NCBI GenBank assembly: GCA_963840565.1
Contig: CAWIZH010000004.1
Span: 264,613-328,612 of the forward strand
Origin: VRUE01 sp963840565
GTDB taxonomy: Bacteria > Actinomycetota > Thermoleophilia > Solirubrobacterales > 70-9
Direction: 5' to 3'
DNA length: 64,000 nt
Shown here: piece by piece, positions 41,831 to 49,565 of the stretch
Layout: the number at the start of each line of letters is the position of its first letter
Position numbering within the stretch: the first letter of the stretch is position 1
Position numbers and translations under genes: made by a program
Notes under the pieces: generated by a model
The model's input: the letters and a program-made list of their open reading frames with translations, nothing else
What the model was told of the DNA's origin: nothing
The model's database searches: none

Positions 41831-42688
41831 ATGGATCGCAAGGACGTTGTCTTCCCCTCGGACGCTGACTCGTGTGCGGCGTGGTCCTATCCCGTCGCCG
41901 GCCAGGAGGCGGAAGTGCCGATCGTTGTCATGGCTCACGGCCTGTCGGGGACGCGGCGAGACCGGCTGGGAGCATTTGCCGAGCACTTCGCGGCCGCGGG
42001 GTTCGCCGCGCTTGTGTTTGACCACCGCGGGTTCGGCGACAGCGGCGGAGAGCCCGATCTTTTCGATCCGGCGCGGCAGCTCGAAGATTGGCGCTCCGCG
42101 ATCGCCTTCGCTCGTTCGTTGCCGGAGATCGATCCCGCGAGGGTCGCGACGTTCGGCTCCTCGATGGGCGGGGGCAACGCCCTTGCAGCCGCGGCGCGGG
42201 ACCCGGATATCGCGGCGGCGATCAGCCAGGTTCCCTTTCTCGACATCGTGCGCCAGGCGCACCGCTCCTCGCCTCTGGTCACAGCCCGGATGCTCGCGGC
42301 CGCCGCTCGTGGGGCGCATTTGCCCGCGGTGGGCCAGCCGGACGAGCCGGCGCTGATCAATGCGCCCGGTGGGGAGGAGGGCTGGCGTCGGGTTGTCGCC
42401 ATCGGCGAGGACTCGCGCTGGCGCAACCGCGTGTCCTCCCGCTGGCTACTTGGCGCGCCCTACCGTCCCGCCAAGCACGCTGCAAAGTTGCACTGTCCCT
42501 GGCTCGTCTGCGTCGGCGAGGCGGATCGCGTTGCCAAGCCGGGCCCGGCTATTGCCGCGGCGAAGCGCGCACCCAAAGGTGAGCTACGCACCTATCCCGG
42601 CGTCGACCACTTCGACATCTACGACGGTCCCGCGCACGAGGCCCTAATTGCCGACCAGATCGACTTTCTGCGACGCTGGCTTTTGTAG
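41831..42688 (+). CDS. Alpha/beta hydrolase
   Basis: 285 residues. Oxyanion region VMAHGLSGTRRDRL (about residues 36-49), FDHRGFGDSGG and nucleophile elbow ATFGSSMGGGNALAA (Ser about 113) are followed by late Asp/His positions in VCVGEADRVAKPG and VDHFDIYDG. This is the catalytic order of alpha/beta hydrolases of the dienelactone/peptidase-S9-like group (UPF/'alpha/beta fold hydrolase' annotations). Substrate unknown. A GC-rich stem 38 bp downstream can terminate it. Confidence 0.88.
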   Translation: MDRKDVVFPSDADSCAAWSYPVAGQEAEVPIVVMAHGLSGTRRDRLGAFAEHFAAAGFAALVFDHRGFGDSGGEPDLFDPARQLEDWRSAIAFARSLPEIDPARVATFGSSMGGGNALAAAARDPDIAAAISQVPFLDIVRQAHRSSPLVTARMLAAAARGAHLPAVGQPDEPALINAPGGEEGWRRVVAIGEDSRWRNRVSSRWLLGAPYRPAKHAAKLHCPWLVCVGEADRVAKPGPAIAAAKRAPKGELRTYPGVDHFDIYDGPAHEALIADQIDFLRRWLL

Positions 42689-42716
42689 TGCGCTTAGGCG
42701 TTGAATGGCCCGGTGT

Positions 42717-42746
42717 GGACACAAAGAGACCCGCCTGAGCGGGTCT
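42717..42746 (-). terminator. Rho-independent-type terminator (works best on minus strand)
   Basis: AGACCCGC-CTGA-GCGGGTCT (42727-42746) forms a perfect 8-bp stem with a 4-nt loop. On the minus strand it is followed by CTTTGTGTCC, so it can end the structured RNA described next. On the plus strand it could also end the hydrolase transcript. Confidence 0.6.
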
Positions 42747-42950
42747 AGTTTGCAGAGGTGGGAATCACCCACAAGCGCCTGACAAGCTTCTTGAGAATAT
42801 CAGGAAGCTACGCGCTTCAACTACCCCGCCCTGGCGAGTCAATGCCTGACGGAGAGCGGGGGACTCGAACCCCTGTCGGCTGATTAGACCGACCACACGC
42901 TTGTCAGGCGCGCGCCACGACCCCGCAGCCTCTGCTCTCCTGCTATGCAG
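42747..42950 (-). ncRNA. Unassigned structured RNA with a tRNA-like 3' domain
   Basis: On the minus strand, 42940-42934 (GGAGAGC) pairs exactly with 42857-42851 (GCTCTCC), like a 7-bp acceptor stem. Just inside the 3' strand is a T-arm, GGGG-TTCGAGT-CCCC, preceded by a small stem GTCGG...CCGAC. A CGCGCGC-CTGACAA-GCGTGTG hairpin resembles an anticodon arm with loop CTGACAA, but there is no D-arm and position 8 is A. A further perfect 13-bp inverted repeat (42775-42787 with 42899-42911) pairs part of this unit with downstream sequence, before a terminator at 42746. TGAC-AAGC-TGTGG followed by a short hairpin and T-arm resembles the tmRNA 3' domain, but no tag reading frame is visible. Possibilities: aberrant tRNA, degenerate or permuted tmRNA, or a new RNA. 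Confidence 0.45.
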
Positions 42951-42989
42951 CTTAAAACATTCGCTCGATTGGAGCGTTTGCGGGGACCT

Positions 42990-43629
42990 TCAAGCCAGCG
43001 CGGCGCGGATCTCCGGGATCGCCTGCTCGTTGTCCTGGAAGTGGACGGCGTGCAAGCCCGCCTTGCGGGCGCCTTCGATGTTGACCAGGACGTCGTCGAT
43101 GAAGAGGCAGGCCTCGGCGGGTTGGGAGATCCGCTCCAGGGTCAGTTCGTAGATCCGCGATTCGGGCTTGCGGCAGCCGACGAAGCCGGAGTCGACCACG
43201 GTCTCGAAGATCTCGTCGACCGGCAGCATCGCCCGCCAGAGCGGCTCCCACTCGCTGCACGTTGTTGGTCAGCATCGCCATCCGGTAGCCCTCGTCCTTG
43301 AGCGCCCGCATCAGGTCGATCATCTCGGGATTCGGTTCCAGCGCCTCGAAGTAGATCTCTTTGAAGCGGTGCATCTCGGGCCGGTGGCCGAGCAGCGGCT
43401 CGAGGTGGTCGGTGAGCGTTTCGAGGAAGGCGACCTCGGTGATCTCGCCTCGCTCCATTTCGTAGAGCGGGTTGTCGCCGCCCGCATCGCTCGCCGCCTG
43501 CATCGCCTTGCCGAGCGTTTCGGTGGTGATCCCGGTCTGGTCCTGGAAGGCCATGAAGGATTCGACCAGCGGCGTGGTCAGCACGCCGCCGAAGTCGCAG
43601 ACGATCGCCTCGATCTTGGCCTCAGCCAT
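42990..43629 (-). pseudogene. HAD-superfamily hydrolase gene with a one-base frameshift
   Basis: The first frame encodes IVCDFGGVLTTPL (HAD motif I) up to YRMAMLTNNV (motif II region). The second frame resumes with EWEPLWRAMLPVDEIFE and ends with CRKPESRIYELT and CLFIDDVLVNIEGA (motifs III/IV), stopping at 42990. The two join smoothly if one base (T on the plus strand near 43256) is removed, giving NNV-REWEP, so this is a single-base insertion in an otherwise intact gene of about 212 residues. It may be a true pseudogene, a sequencing error or programmed. The start overlaps the upstream gene's stop by 8 nt. Confidence 0.8.
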
Positions 43630-44014
43630 CGGCGCGCACGACCTCGTAGTGGCCGAGCCCCTCGCGGCCCTCGAGTGACCAGCGGAAGAAGGCGATCTCA
43701 GCCCGCAGCCCGGGATGCTGCACCGAGCTGGCGCTGATCAGCGCCCCGGCGCCGCGCAGCGGCTGGCCCTGGTCGCCGTCGAGCCAGAGCTCCAGCGTCG
43801 CCCGCCGCTGCACGCCATCGGGGCCGTACTCGGTCGAGAGCAGCGTCTCGGCAACCTCGGCCGGCGCCCCGTCAGGCCCGCAGAGCACGGCGGCGACGAC
43901 CTCCTCGCCGTGGCCTCCAGCCGCTTCAGGCCGCACGGCGCTCAGCGCCAGCAGCCCGCCGTCGGAGAAGGCGATCCCGATCGACCGCCGCACGATGTCG
44001 CCTTGCTCGCTCAT
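43622..44014 (-). CDS. Hypothetical protein upstream of the HAD gene
   Basis: 130 residues, probably a small beta-rich domain: RRSIGIAFSDGGLLALSAV, VVAAVLCGPDGAPAEVAETL, RRATLELWLDGDQGQ. No catalytic motif is recognised. The last 8 nt overlap the HAD start, so both are co-translated. It is divergent from the acetyltransferase-SufT gene with a 62-bp promoter region. Function unknown. Confidence 0.65.
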   Translation of the reverse strand: MSEQGDIVRRSIGIAFSDGGLLALSAVRPEAAGGHGEEVVAAVLCGPDGAPAEVAETLLSTEYGPDGVQRRATLELWLDGDQGQPLRGAGALISASSVQHPGLRAEIAFFRWSLEGREGLGHYEVVRADG

Positions 44015-44076
44015 CGACCGGCAGCCTATTGGCGGGAATTGAAATCGTGCGGCGTGGGCGGTTTAGATTGCCCGCG

Positions 44077-44964
44077 ATGAACCCAGTCGCAATTCGGGCC
44101 GTCGATCCCCAGCGAGACGCCGCCGCCTGCGCGGCAATCTACGCCCCTTACGTCGAGGCCAGTGCCACCTCCTTCGAGGAGCACGCACCGAGCGCGGAGG
44201 AAGTTGCTGCCCGAATCGAGCGGGTCACGACGACGCACCCCTGGCTCGTCGCCGAGCGCGGTGGCGAGGTGCTCGCCTACGCATACGCCTGCCCGCACCG
44301 GGAGCGGCCCGCCTATCGCTGGGCGGCGGACGTCTCGGTCTACGTCCTCGACACCCAACATCGCAAGGGGATCGGGCGAAGCCTCTACGAGGCTCTCTTC
44401 GAGCGTCTCCGCCGCCAGCGTTACCGCGTGGCTTGCGCCGGCATCACCTTGCCGAACGAGGCCAGCGTCCAGCTTCATGAGCGGCTTGGGTTCGTTCCGG
44501 TCGGCGTCTACCGTCGCATCGGCTGGAAGGCGGGTGCCTGGCGCGACGTCGGTTGGTGGCAGCTGGAGCTGGCGCCGGAGGCCGGGGAGCCTCCCTCCGA
44601 GCCGCTGGCGCCCGGCGCACCGCAGCGGCCGGGTACCATGGGGGCGATGCCCGACAACGACACCGTGGTTCTCACAGAAGACGACGTAATCGAGGCGCTC
44701 GAGGAGGTCATCGATCCCGAGCTGGGGCTCGACTTCGTCTCCCTCGGCCTCGTCTACGACGTAGAGATCGAGAAGGAGGAGGTCTTCGTCACCTTCACCC
44801 TCACGACCCCAGCCTGCCCGATCGGCCCCCAGGTCTCCGAGCAGATGAAGGAGTTCGTAGGCGACCTCCCAGGAGTCTCAGCCGTACATCCAAAGATGGT
44901 CTTCGACCCCCCTTGGTCACCAGAGATGATGACCGAGGACGCCAAGTTCGCACTTGGCTTCTAG
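44077..44964 (+). CDS. GNAT acetyltransferase fused to SufT/MIP18-like (DUF59) domain
   Basis: About 295 residues from the ATG at 44077. The first about 165 residues are a phosphinothricin-acetyltransferase-like GNAT: VAIRAVDPQRDAAACAAIY, then VLDTQHRKGIGRSLYEALF, then SVQLHERLGFVPVGVYRRIG. A Pro-rich linker leads to a DUF59 domain: DVIEALEEVIDPELGLDFVS, then LTTPACPIGPQVSEQMKEF. DUF59/SufT proteins help mature Fe-S proteins. An in-frame ATG near 44647 behind GGGGGCG could allow separate synthesis of the SufT part. The last 42 bases including the stop lie in the 44-bp att repeat, so the gene's 3' end is the integration target of the adjacent mobile element. Confidence 0.85.
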   Translation: MNPVAIRAVDPQRDAAACAAIYAPYVEASATSFEEHAPSAEEVAARIERVTTTHPWLVAERGGEVLAYAYACPHRERPAYRWAADVSVYVLDTQHRKGIGRSLYEALFERLRRQRYRVACAGITLPNEASVQLHERLGFVPVGVYRRIGWKAGAWRDVGWWQLELAPEAGEPPSEPLAPGAPQRPGTMGAMPDNDTVVLTEDDVIEALEEVIDPELGLDFVSLGLVYDVEIEKEEVFVTFTLTTPACPIGPQVSEQMKEFVGDLPGVSAVHPKMVFDPPWSPEMMTEDAKFALGF

Positions 44965-44966
44965 GC
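44923..44966. repeat. Left attachment repeat (attL) of the mobile element
   Basis: A 44-bp direct repeat, starting GAGATGATGACCGAGGACGC and ending CTTGGCTTCTAGGC, matches 60543-60586 except for A/G at 44952 against 60572. It holds the last 14 codons and the stop of the SufT-like gene, so integration leaves the gene intact. Confidence 0.9.
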
Positions 44967-44975
44967 AGGGTTTGC

Positions 44976-45037
44976 GGGGTCACTGGGGGTCATAGGGGGT
45001 CAGTTTTGTCCCCATGCCGTCCCCACGGCTGTCCCCA
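44976..45037. repeat. Short direct repeats inside the left element end
   Basis: GGGGTCA occurs at 44976, 44986 and 44996 (exact 10-bp period). GTCCCCA occurs at 45008, 45019 and 45031. GTCCCCA is found again twice inside the right end (60474, 60486). The phase and location fit arm-type binding sites for the integrase or excisionase. Confidence 0.65.
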
Positions 45038-45074
45038 CGGCGCATGATCTCAACTCCCTGCCATGAAAGGCGAA

Positions 45075-46490
45075 TCAGGCTCTGAGCCGTGCTTTGGCTG
45101 CACGGTAGAAGTCTGCCGTGGGGCCAGACACCACGTGGGTTGCGTTGCCGGTTCGCACGTAGAGTCGGGGATCAGTTTTCAGGTAGAACCAAGATCCGCT
45201 AGTTGCTCCGACCCTGAGGACTGCGAGGTCTTTGTCATTGACGCGGCCTCTGACTATGGAGATTAGGCCAGTTGGTGGCGGCTCGATTGCCGAATTAAGC
45301 TTATCGGCCAAGCGTAGGGCGTACGTATCCCAATCTGGCGCTACCAAGCCATACTCAAGATCAAGCCCGACACATGCGTAGTCGCCTATGCTCGGTAGAT
45401 TTGAGAGGTCGGCATCCGGGTACTTGCGTCTCTCGATCGCGCCGACCACCACCTCTCCGCCTTCAGCATTCAGCATGCCAATCACCGCCTTTGCAACACC
45501 CTTTTCAAAGATCTTGTCGTCAGTTTCAAGCACCTTGTCTCCGTTGAGCCATCGGTCCACGTTAACGAACGCAGAGGCCTTCACCTCAAGCGTCAGGCTC
45601 TCTGGTTCCTTGAGCAGCGCCTCCACCGAGGGTGAGCGTCGGGCTGCTGCCTCGGGAATCGGCATCACATCCTCAAATTCAAACGGATTGCTCGTACCTG
45701 TGCATACGTAGGTATAAGGTCGGGCACCATGGTGTGCGCCTAGTTCTGAAGCGATAATCGGTTCAATCACATCGGTGGTTATGTAGCCAAACCCGTCGTG
45801 ATCAACTCCGCCCAAAATTAGAAACTGTCCGAATCCCGATCCTTCGTACAGGGAGCCTGCTACTTGGGGAGACGCCTTGGCGAGGATGTTGAGTAGTCCA
45901 TCACGCAGTGCATCCCGAGCCGCCATAGTCGTTAGCTGCGCCGTTGCCGTCACCACGATGATGAACTTGATCCCATCGTGCCTTGGACAAGGTGCGAGAA
46001 TGCGCCGTTTGACATAATCCTGTGCCACCACAGGATTGAGTCCCTTGGCAGCTTCGTTACCGCGCGTCAGCTCCTCAACGGTCATCGGCTCGCCTTTCAT
46101 GGCCTCATCGGGACGCAGCATCGCTCCTGCTGGCCCCTTCGCCCACGGCCAGTGTCTAGCTACGTCGCCGACGGTGAAGATGTCAATCACTTGGAGCTGA
46201 TGGGTCCTTAGCTCCTGCCAGAGTTCGTCTTGAAAATCATGGAAACTGCGCGACACGGGTAGCCAAACCCTAAGAACTAGGTCGTAGAGGCCAAGCGTCT
46301 CGTAGACCGCATACGAGGTAACTGCCTCGCCGTCACCCTCGCCATCTCCTCGCATTACCTTGCGAATCGCGCAGGTGATTGCTTTCCGGTCATACGTCGG
46401 GAAGAAGGCGAGTCGCCAAAAGTAGAGACGCTCGCCGCCCCACTTTTCATGAAGCTCGTGGTGCCACACATATTTTTGGTCATCGCTCAT
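45075..46490 (-). CDS. AlbA_2 (Schlafen-like ATP/nucleic-acid-binding) domain protein
   Basis: About 471 residues from ATG 46490, whose ATGA overlaps the stop of the preceding gene; a start 11 codons upstream is less likely. The C-terminal third has ESLTLEVKASAFVNVDRW, AKAVIGMLNAEGGEVVVGAI and LYVRTGNATHVVSG, the hallmark of AlbA_2 domains found in Schlafen-like and transcriptional or defence proteins. The N-terminal 290 residues include RLYFWRLAFFPTYDRKAITC and RDGLLNILAKASPQ; I recognise no domain there. Position at the element end beside two small membrane proteins suggests a membrane-associated defence unit, but this is inference. Confidence 0.75.
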   Translation of the reverse strand: MSDDQKYVWHHELHEKWGGERLYFWRLAFFPTYDRKAITCAIRKVMRGDGEGDGEAVTSYAVYETLGLYDLVLRVWLPVSRSFHDFQDELWQELRTHQLQVIDIFTVGDVARHWPWAKGPAGAMLRPDEAMKGEPMTVEELTRGNEAAKGLNPVVAQDYVKRRILAPCPRHDGIKFIIVVTATAQLTTMAARDALRDGLLNILAKASPQVAGSLYEGSGFGQFLILGGVDHDGFGYITTDVIEPIIASELGAHHGARPYTYVCTGTSNPFEFEDVMPIPEAAARRSPSVEALLKEPESLTLEVKASAFVNVDRWLNGDKVLETDDKIFEKGVAKAVIGMLNAEGGEVVVGAIERRKYPDADLSNLPSIGDYACVGLDLEYGLVAPDWDTYALRLADKLNSAIEPPPTGLISIVRGRVNDKDLAVLRVGATSGSWFYLKTDPRLYVRTGNATHVVSGPTADFYRAAKARLRA

Positions 46491-46834
46491 CCGTGGGCTC
46501 CTGCTTCTACCAAGAGTATGCACACCGCGTTGTACGCGACAAAGACGAACGCGGCTGCAACGAGGTTTCCCCGCTGGTCAGCAAGCGACGTAAGTAGCCG
46601 GTCCACCACCTGCTTAACCAGCGTTTCAAACAGCGGGTTGGGCTTCTTAAATCCCCTGGTCGACAGCACCAGCAGCACCGCCAGCAGTTTGTCAAGCACG
46701 GTCGCGCCTGGAAGGAAGCGGACGATTGCCGCCGCTCCGATCAGGTTGGCAATGCCCCCCACGGTTGTCGCCTCGCGCACCAAGACATCCATTTTCAACC
46801 ACACAGACCACGCACCGCGGCCACCGCAGTGCAT
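46487..46834 (-). CDS. Small membrane protein coupled to the AlbA_2 gene
   Basis: Up to 115 residues (or 101 from the internal MDVLVREATTVGG). Hydrophobic helices GGIANLIGAAAIVRFL, DKLLAVLLVLSTRG and NLVAAAFVFVAYNAVCILLV suggest three membrane segments. Its TGA overlaps the ATG of the AlbA_2 gene (ATGA), a strong sign they function together. No known family recognised. The GC content is lower than in neighbouring chromosomal genes, consistent with horizontal acquisition. Confidence 0.65.
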   Translation of the reverse strand: MHCGGRGAWSVWLKMDVLVREATTVGGIANLIGAAAIVRFLPGATVLDKLLAVLLVLSTRGFKKPNPLFETLVKQVVDRLLTSLADQRGNLVAAAFVFVAYNAVCILLVEAGAHG

Positions 46835-46851
46835 TTACCTGAATGAATAGC

Positions 46852-47349
46852 CTAGTTGAATAGCGCGACTAGAAGCGCAGTGGCCGATAGGAAAGAAGAC
46901 CCTATGGTTAGACGGCTTGCTATTGACAAAGGAATCCAGGCAGCATGGCCGAGTCGATCAGCCGCATAGTTGCCAAAACCACAGAACCCGAGAGCCAAAA
47001 AACCAACCGAAAAGGCCACTAGCGGTCTATTCCCAACGGTGCCGATCAAGATCGCTATAAACAGCAATGCAATGGCGCCGTGGTAGGCCCCGCGGATTAG
47101 CTTGTCGATGCCTTGGCGTACCTCGGCATTAGCCTGTTGAAGTAGCACCGAAGGATCTTCAGGGCGAAGCTCCACGGGCAAGGTCAGAGAGTGGGCGAAG
47201 TTGAGGTCGGCATAGCGCTCCTGCGAGCGCAGCCGCAATCCCCCGGAAGAAATCTGGTCCTCAATGAACTCGGATGCGGTGTTCTGCGGCATAGCTTTCC
47301 AACCGATGAGTTTAGGCAGATTGCCACAATACCTCAAGAAGTCGGACAC
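46852..47349 (-). CDS. Membrane protein of unknown function
   Basis: 165 residues from a GTG. The soluble N-terminal half is followed by hydrophobic stretches GAIALLFIAILIGTVGN, LVAFSVGFLALGFCGFG and SRLTIGSSFLSATALLVALF. It lies 17 bp upstream of the three-helix protein, probably in the same transcript as the AlbA_2 gene, giving a three-gene operon with two membrane proteins. I do not recognise it. Codon use is less GC3-biased than core genes. Confidence 0.6.
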   Translation of the reverse strand: MSDFLRYCGNLPKLIGWKAMPQNTASEFIEDQISSGGLRLRSQERYADLNFAHSLTLPVELRPEDPSVLLQQANAEVRQGIDKLIRGAYHGAIALLFIAILIGTVGNRPLVAFSVGFLALGFCGFGNYAADRLGHAAWIPLSIASRLTIGSSFLSATALLVALFN

Positions 47350-47429
47350 CGTTTGGCCTCGAATCGAGGCAAATTGGCCGAGAATCGGTCGGGCATTGAC
47401 GGTCGCGCGTCGTAGCTTGACGCGCGTGG

Positions 47430-48596
47430 CTATTGAGAACCTGAGCGTTTCGCTCTGTGCTCGGACTCTGCCAGGTAGGCGTCGAGCATGGTCCGCGCTT
47501 CGACCTCGCTTCCCGGCATTAGATGGCCGTAGCGGTCGAGGGTGATCGTGATCGTGGCGTGTCCTAGGTAGGTGCTCAGGGTCTTGGCATTCAGCCCGGC
47601 GGCGATCCCGATGCTGGCGAAGGTGTGCCTGCCCTCATGGAATCCGAGCGGCTGGAGTCCCGCGTCCTTCCAGCGCTTGTAGGTGCGGCGGCGCAGGATG
47701 CCGGGGTCGGTCGGCCACTCCGGGTTATTAGCGCTCGGGAAGATCAGCCCGGCGCTGCGATGGTTGAGCAGGACGGAATGGTCAGCCAGGAGCACACCGA
47801 GCTTGTCGATAATCGGCACCTTGCGCGGCTTGCGGGACTTGGTTGCAACGAACTGCTTTCCCTCCCTGTCCCAGCTCCGGTGAACGTGAATCCAGCCGCC
47901 CTCGACATCCACGGCGGCAACATCGAGCGCAAGCAGCTCGCCGAGCCGCAGACCGGCGTAGACGGCGAACCCGAGCGTGGCCCGATCCTTTGGCTGCATC
48001 GCAGCGATCAGGGTCGCCGCTTCGGATGGAGCAGCGATCCGGTCGCGGGCGTTCTCCCCGGTTGGGAGCCGAAGCCCGTTGCACGGATTGATATGCACCC
48101 AGCCGCGCACTTCTCCAAACGCGATCAACGCTCGCAGCGCAGCGACGATGTTCCTGACCGTGGACGGCGCCCGTTCTTGGGCGGAAAGCCCGTCAGCCCA
48201 CCTTTGAAGCTCAGGGCGCTGTAGGCGGCTGAGTCGCTTCGATCCCAACTCTGGGATCGCGTGCTTGTTGAGGTCACGCTCGTAGCCCCTCGCGGTGCCG
48301 GGCTTGTAAATGTGCCCGCCCTTCTGGCGGAACGCGCCCGACTTCATGCTGGCGATGAACTCCGCCGACGCATCGGCAACGGTCGGTCCGGCTGCGGCTG
48401 AGAGCGTGCCGGCCTGAATACGGGCCTGCGCATCCACTCGCCAAGACCGCGCCTGGGCCAGCGATGTAGTCCACGGCCCCCGTAGGTGCCTGTCGGCGAT
48501 CTTGTCGCGCGCCGTGCCCCTATACCGCTTCCGACCCTTTACGTCTGTTCGGACTTCGATCCCTTGCAGGGCCGCACTACGCTTCGCGTTGCTCAT
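47430..48596 (-). CDS. Tyrosine recombinase (integrase)
   Basis: 388 residues. An N-terminal AP2-like/arm-binding segment (RKRYRGTARDKIADRHLRG) and SAM-like core-binding domain (AEFIASMKSGAF..., SRLQRPELQRWADGL) are followed by the catalytic domain. This shows Arg I in VYAGLRLGELLAL, HxxR in GFHEGRHTFASIG, His in LGHATITITLDRYGHL with the Tyr nucleophile in DRYGH. It catalyses integration at the 3' end of the SufT-like gene. The 3' end of the excisionase gene overlaps its start by 4 nt. Together with the 44-bp direct repeats this defines the element. Confidence 0.95.
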   Translation of the reverse strand: MSNAKRSAALQGIEVRTDVKGRKRYRGTARDKIADRHLRGPWTTSLAQARSWRVDAQARIQAGTLSAAAGPTVADASAEFIASMKSGAFRQKGGHIYKPGTARGYERDLNKHAIPELGSKRLSRLQRPELQRWADGLSAQERAPSTVRNIVAALRALIAFGEVRGWVHINPCNGLRLPTGENARDRIAAPSEAATLIAAMQPKDRATLGFAVYAGLRLGELLALDVAAVDVEGGWIHVHRSWDREGKQFVATKSRKPRKVPIIDKLGVLLADHSVLLNHRSAGLIFPSANNPEWPTDPGILRRRTYKRWKDAGLQPLGFHEGRHTFASIGIAAGLNAKTLSTYLGHATITITLDRYGHLMPGSEVEARTMLDAYLAESEHRAKRSGSQ

Positions 48597-48880
48597 GGAG
48601 TCGTACCTCCTTGGGCCATGCCCCCGGCCGCTCCAACGGCGCGGGGGCGCTTTGTTAGTGCCGCCATTCTAGATGTTGGCTTAGTCGTCGCGGCCAGTGT
48701 GGCGTTGCCTTCCAACCATTTTTCGATCTCTGGCACCGGGATGATCCGCAGACTTCCGCGACGAACGATTCGAAGCTCCGGCTGGACGTGCCGCTTGAAC
48801 GACGACTCGCTCATACCGACCGCCTTCGCGGCCTCCTCCACAGTCAGGCCAAGGCGAGGGGGAGAAGGGCGATCAGGCAC
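48593..48880 (-). CDS. Excisionase / helix-turn-helix DNA-binding protein
   Basis: 95 residues from a GTG. A MerR/excisionase-type HTH at the N-terminus reads LGLTVEEAAKAVGMSESSFK, followed by LRIIPVPEIEKWLEGN, the usual pattern of Xis-like proteins encoded beside integrases. Its stop overlaps the integrase start (ATGA). It would bias recombination toward excision and possibly autoregulate. The C-terminal tail (AGGMAQGG) is low-complexity. Confidence 0.85.
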   Translation of the reverse strand: MPDRPSPPRLGLTVEEAAKAVGMSESSFKRHVQPELRIVRRGSLRIIPVPEIEKWLEGNATLAATTKPTSRMAALTKRPRAVGAAGGMAQGGTTP

Positions 48881-49565
48881 AGCGCAGTCCTTGTGGATGG
48901 GTCCGAGGCATTGGTCTCGACCGATATGTCAAAAGTGAGCGGCGCATCCGTCGGGCTCCACGTCCGGCGAGAGCCGCCAGCGCCCGCGCGAGTTGGCGGG
49001 ATCGGGTCGGAAAGTTCCTCATGCCCAGTAGGTCAAGTCGGGGCCGGGATTTGATCCACGGATTTCGCTCACGCCCCTCTTGTCCATTGCTGGCTGCCGT
49101 TGCATCGCTGCCTTGGCTCATACCTCGTACTCCAGCCAGGGCGGGCGAATGCGCCACCAAATTGGATTTCAGGGCATCAGTCAGAGCCACCAGATAGCCC
49201 CACAGACCCAGACATTCATCTTCCATCCAGCCGCCCATAGCCACACCAGACAGCCACTCATCCAGCACCATCAGAGCCACCCCTAGCCAGCCAGAGACCC
49301 CCTCCACCTAGAGCCCTACAGCCTCACCGCCACCACCCTCACGCAGTATCCGTACGCCGGAGGCGAACGGATACTGCCGCGGCCCGAGCCGCAACGCGCG
49401 CGGCGCGAAGAAGTGGATCAGGCGCGCCCTCTCGATTGACCTAGGGGTATGAGGCGGAGACCAATCGGTGACGCACCGGGCCGCCCCACCTGGAGTACGA
49501 GGGTGGTGCGATTTCTTAACAAAGAAAAGCGGCGCATTCGCGCCGCGATTTGGACATAGCTTCCG
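48881..49565. other. Control region between excisionase and relaxase; candidate oriT
   Basis: 685 bp without a convincing gene. From about 49120 to 49310 the plus strand is C-rich with repeated AGAGCCACC/CAGCCA-like words. At 49343-49377 a perfect 11-bp inverted repeat (GCAGTATCCGT/ACGGATACTGC) encloses a 13-nt loop with an inner CGCC/GGCG. It lies 190 bp upstream of the relaxase gene, the usual place for a MobF oriT hairpin. The nick site cannot be fixed by eye. Confidence 0.55.
49509..49546 (+). promoter_or_regulatory. Leader stems before the relaxase gene
   Basis: TTTCTT-AACA-AAGAAA (49512-49527) is followed at once by a perfect 7-bp hairpin GCGGCGC-ATTC-GCGCCGC (49529-49546), 19 bp before the relaxase ATG. 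Probably operator and 5'-UTR structure limiting relaxase synthesis; the ATG has no clear Shine-Dalgarno. Confidence 0.45.

Noticed and set aside
42788..42850. Plus-strand frame reading NYPALAS taken as a possible tmRNA tag
   Set aside because: No stop codon follows and the T-arm is on the opposite strand; likely chance.
48873..49307. 144-codon minus-strand frame upstream of the excisionase
   Set aside because: Trp/Gly/Arg-rich translation, no Shine-Dalgarno, in the C-rich control region; more likely non-coding.
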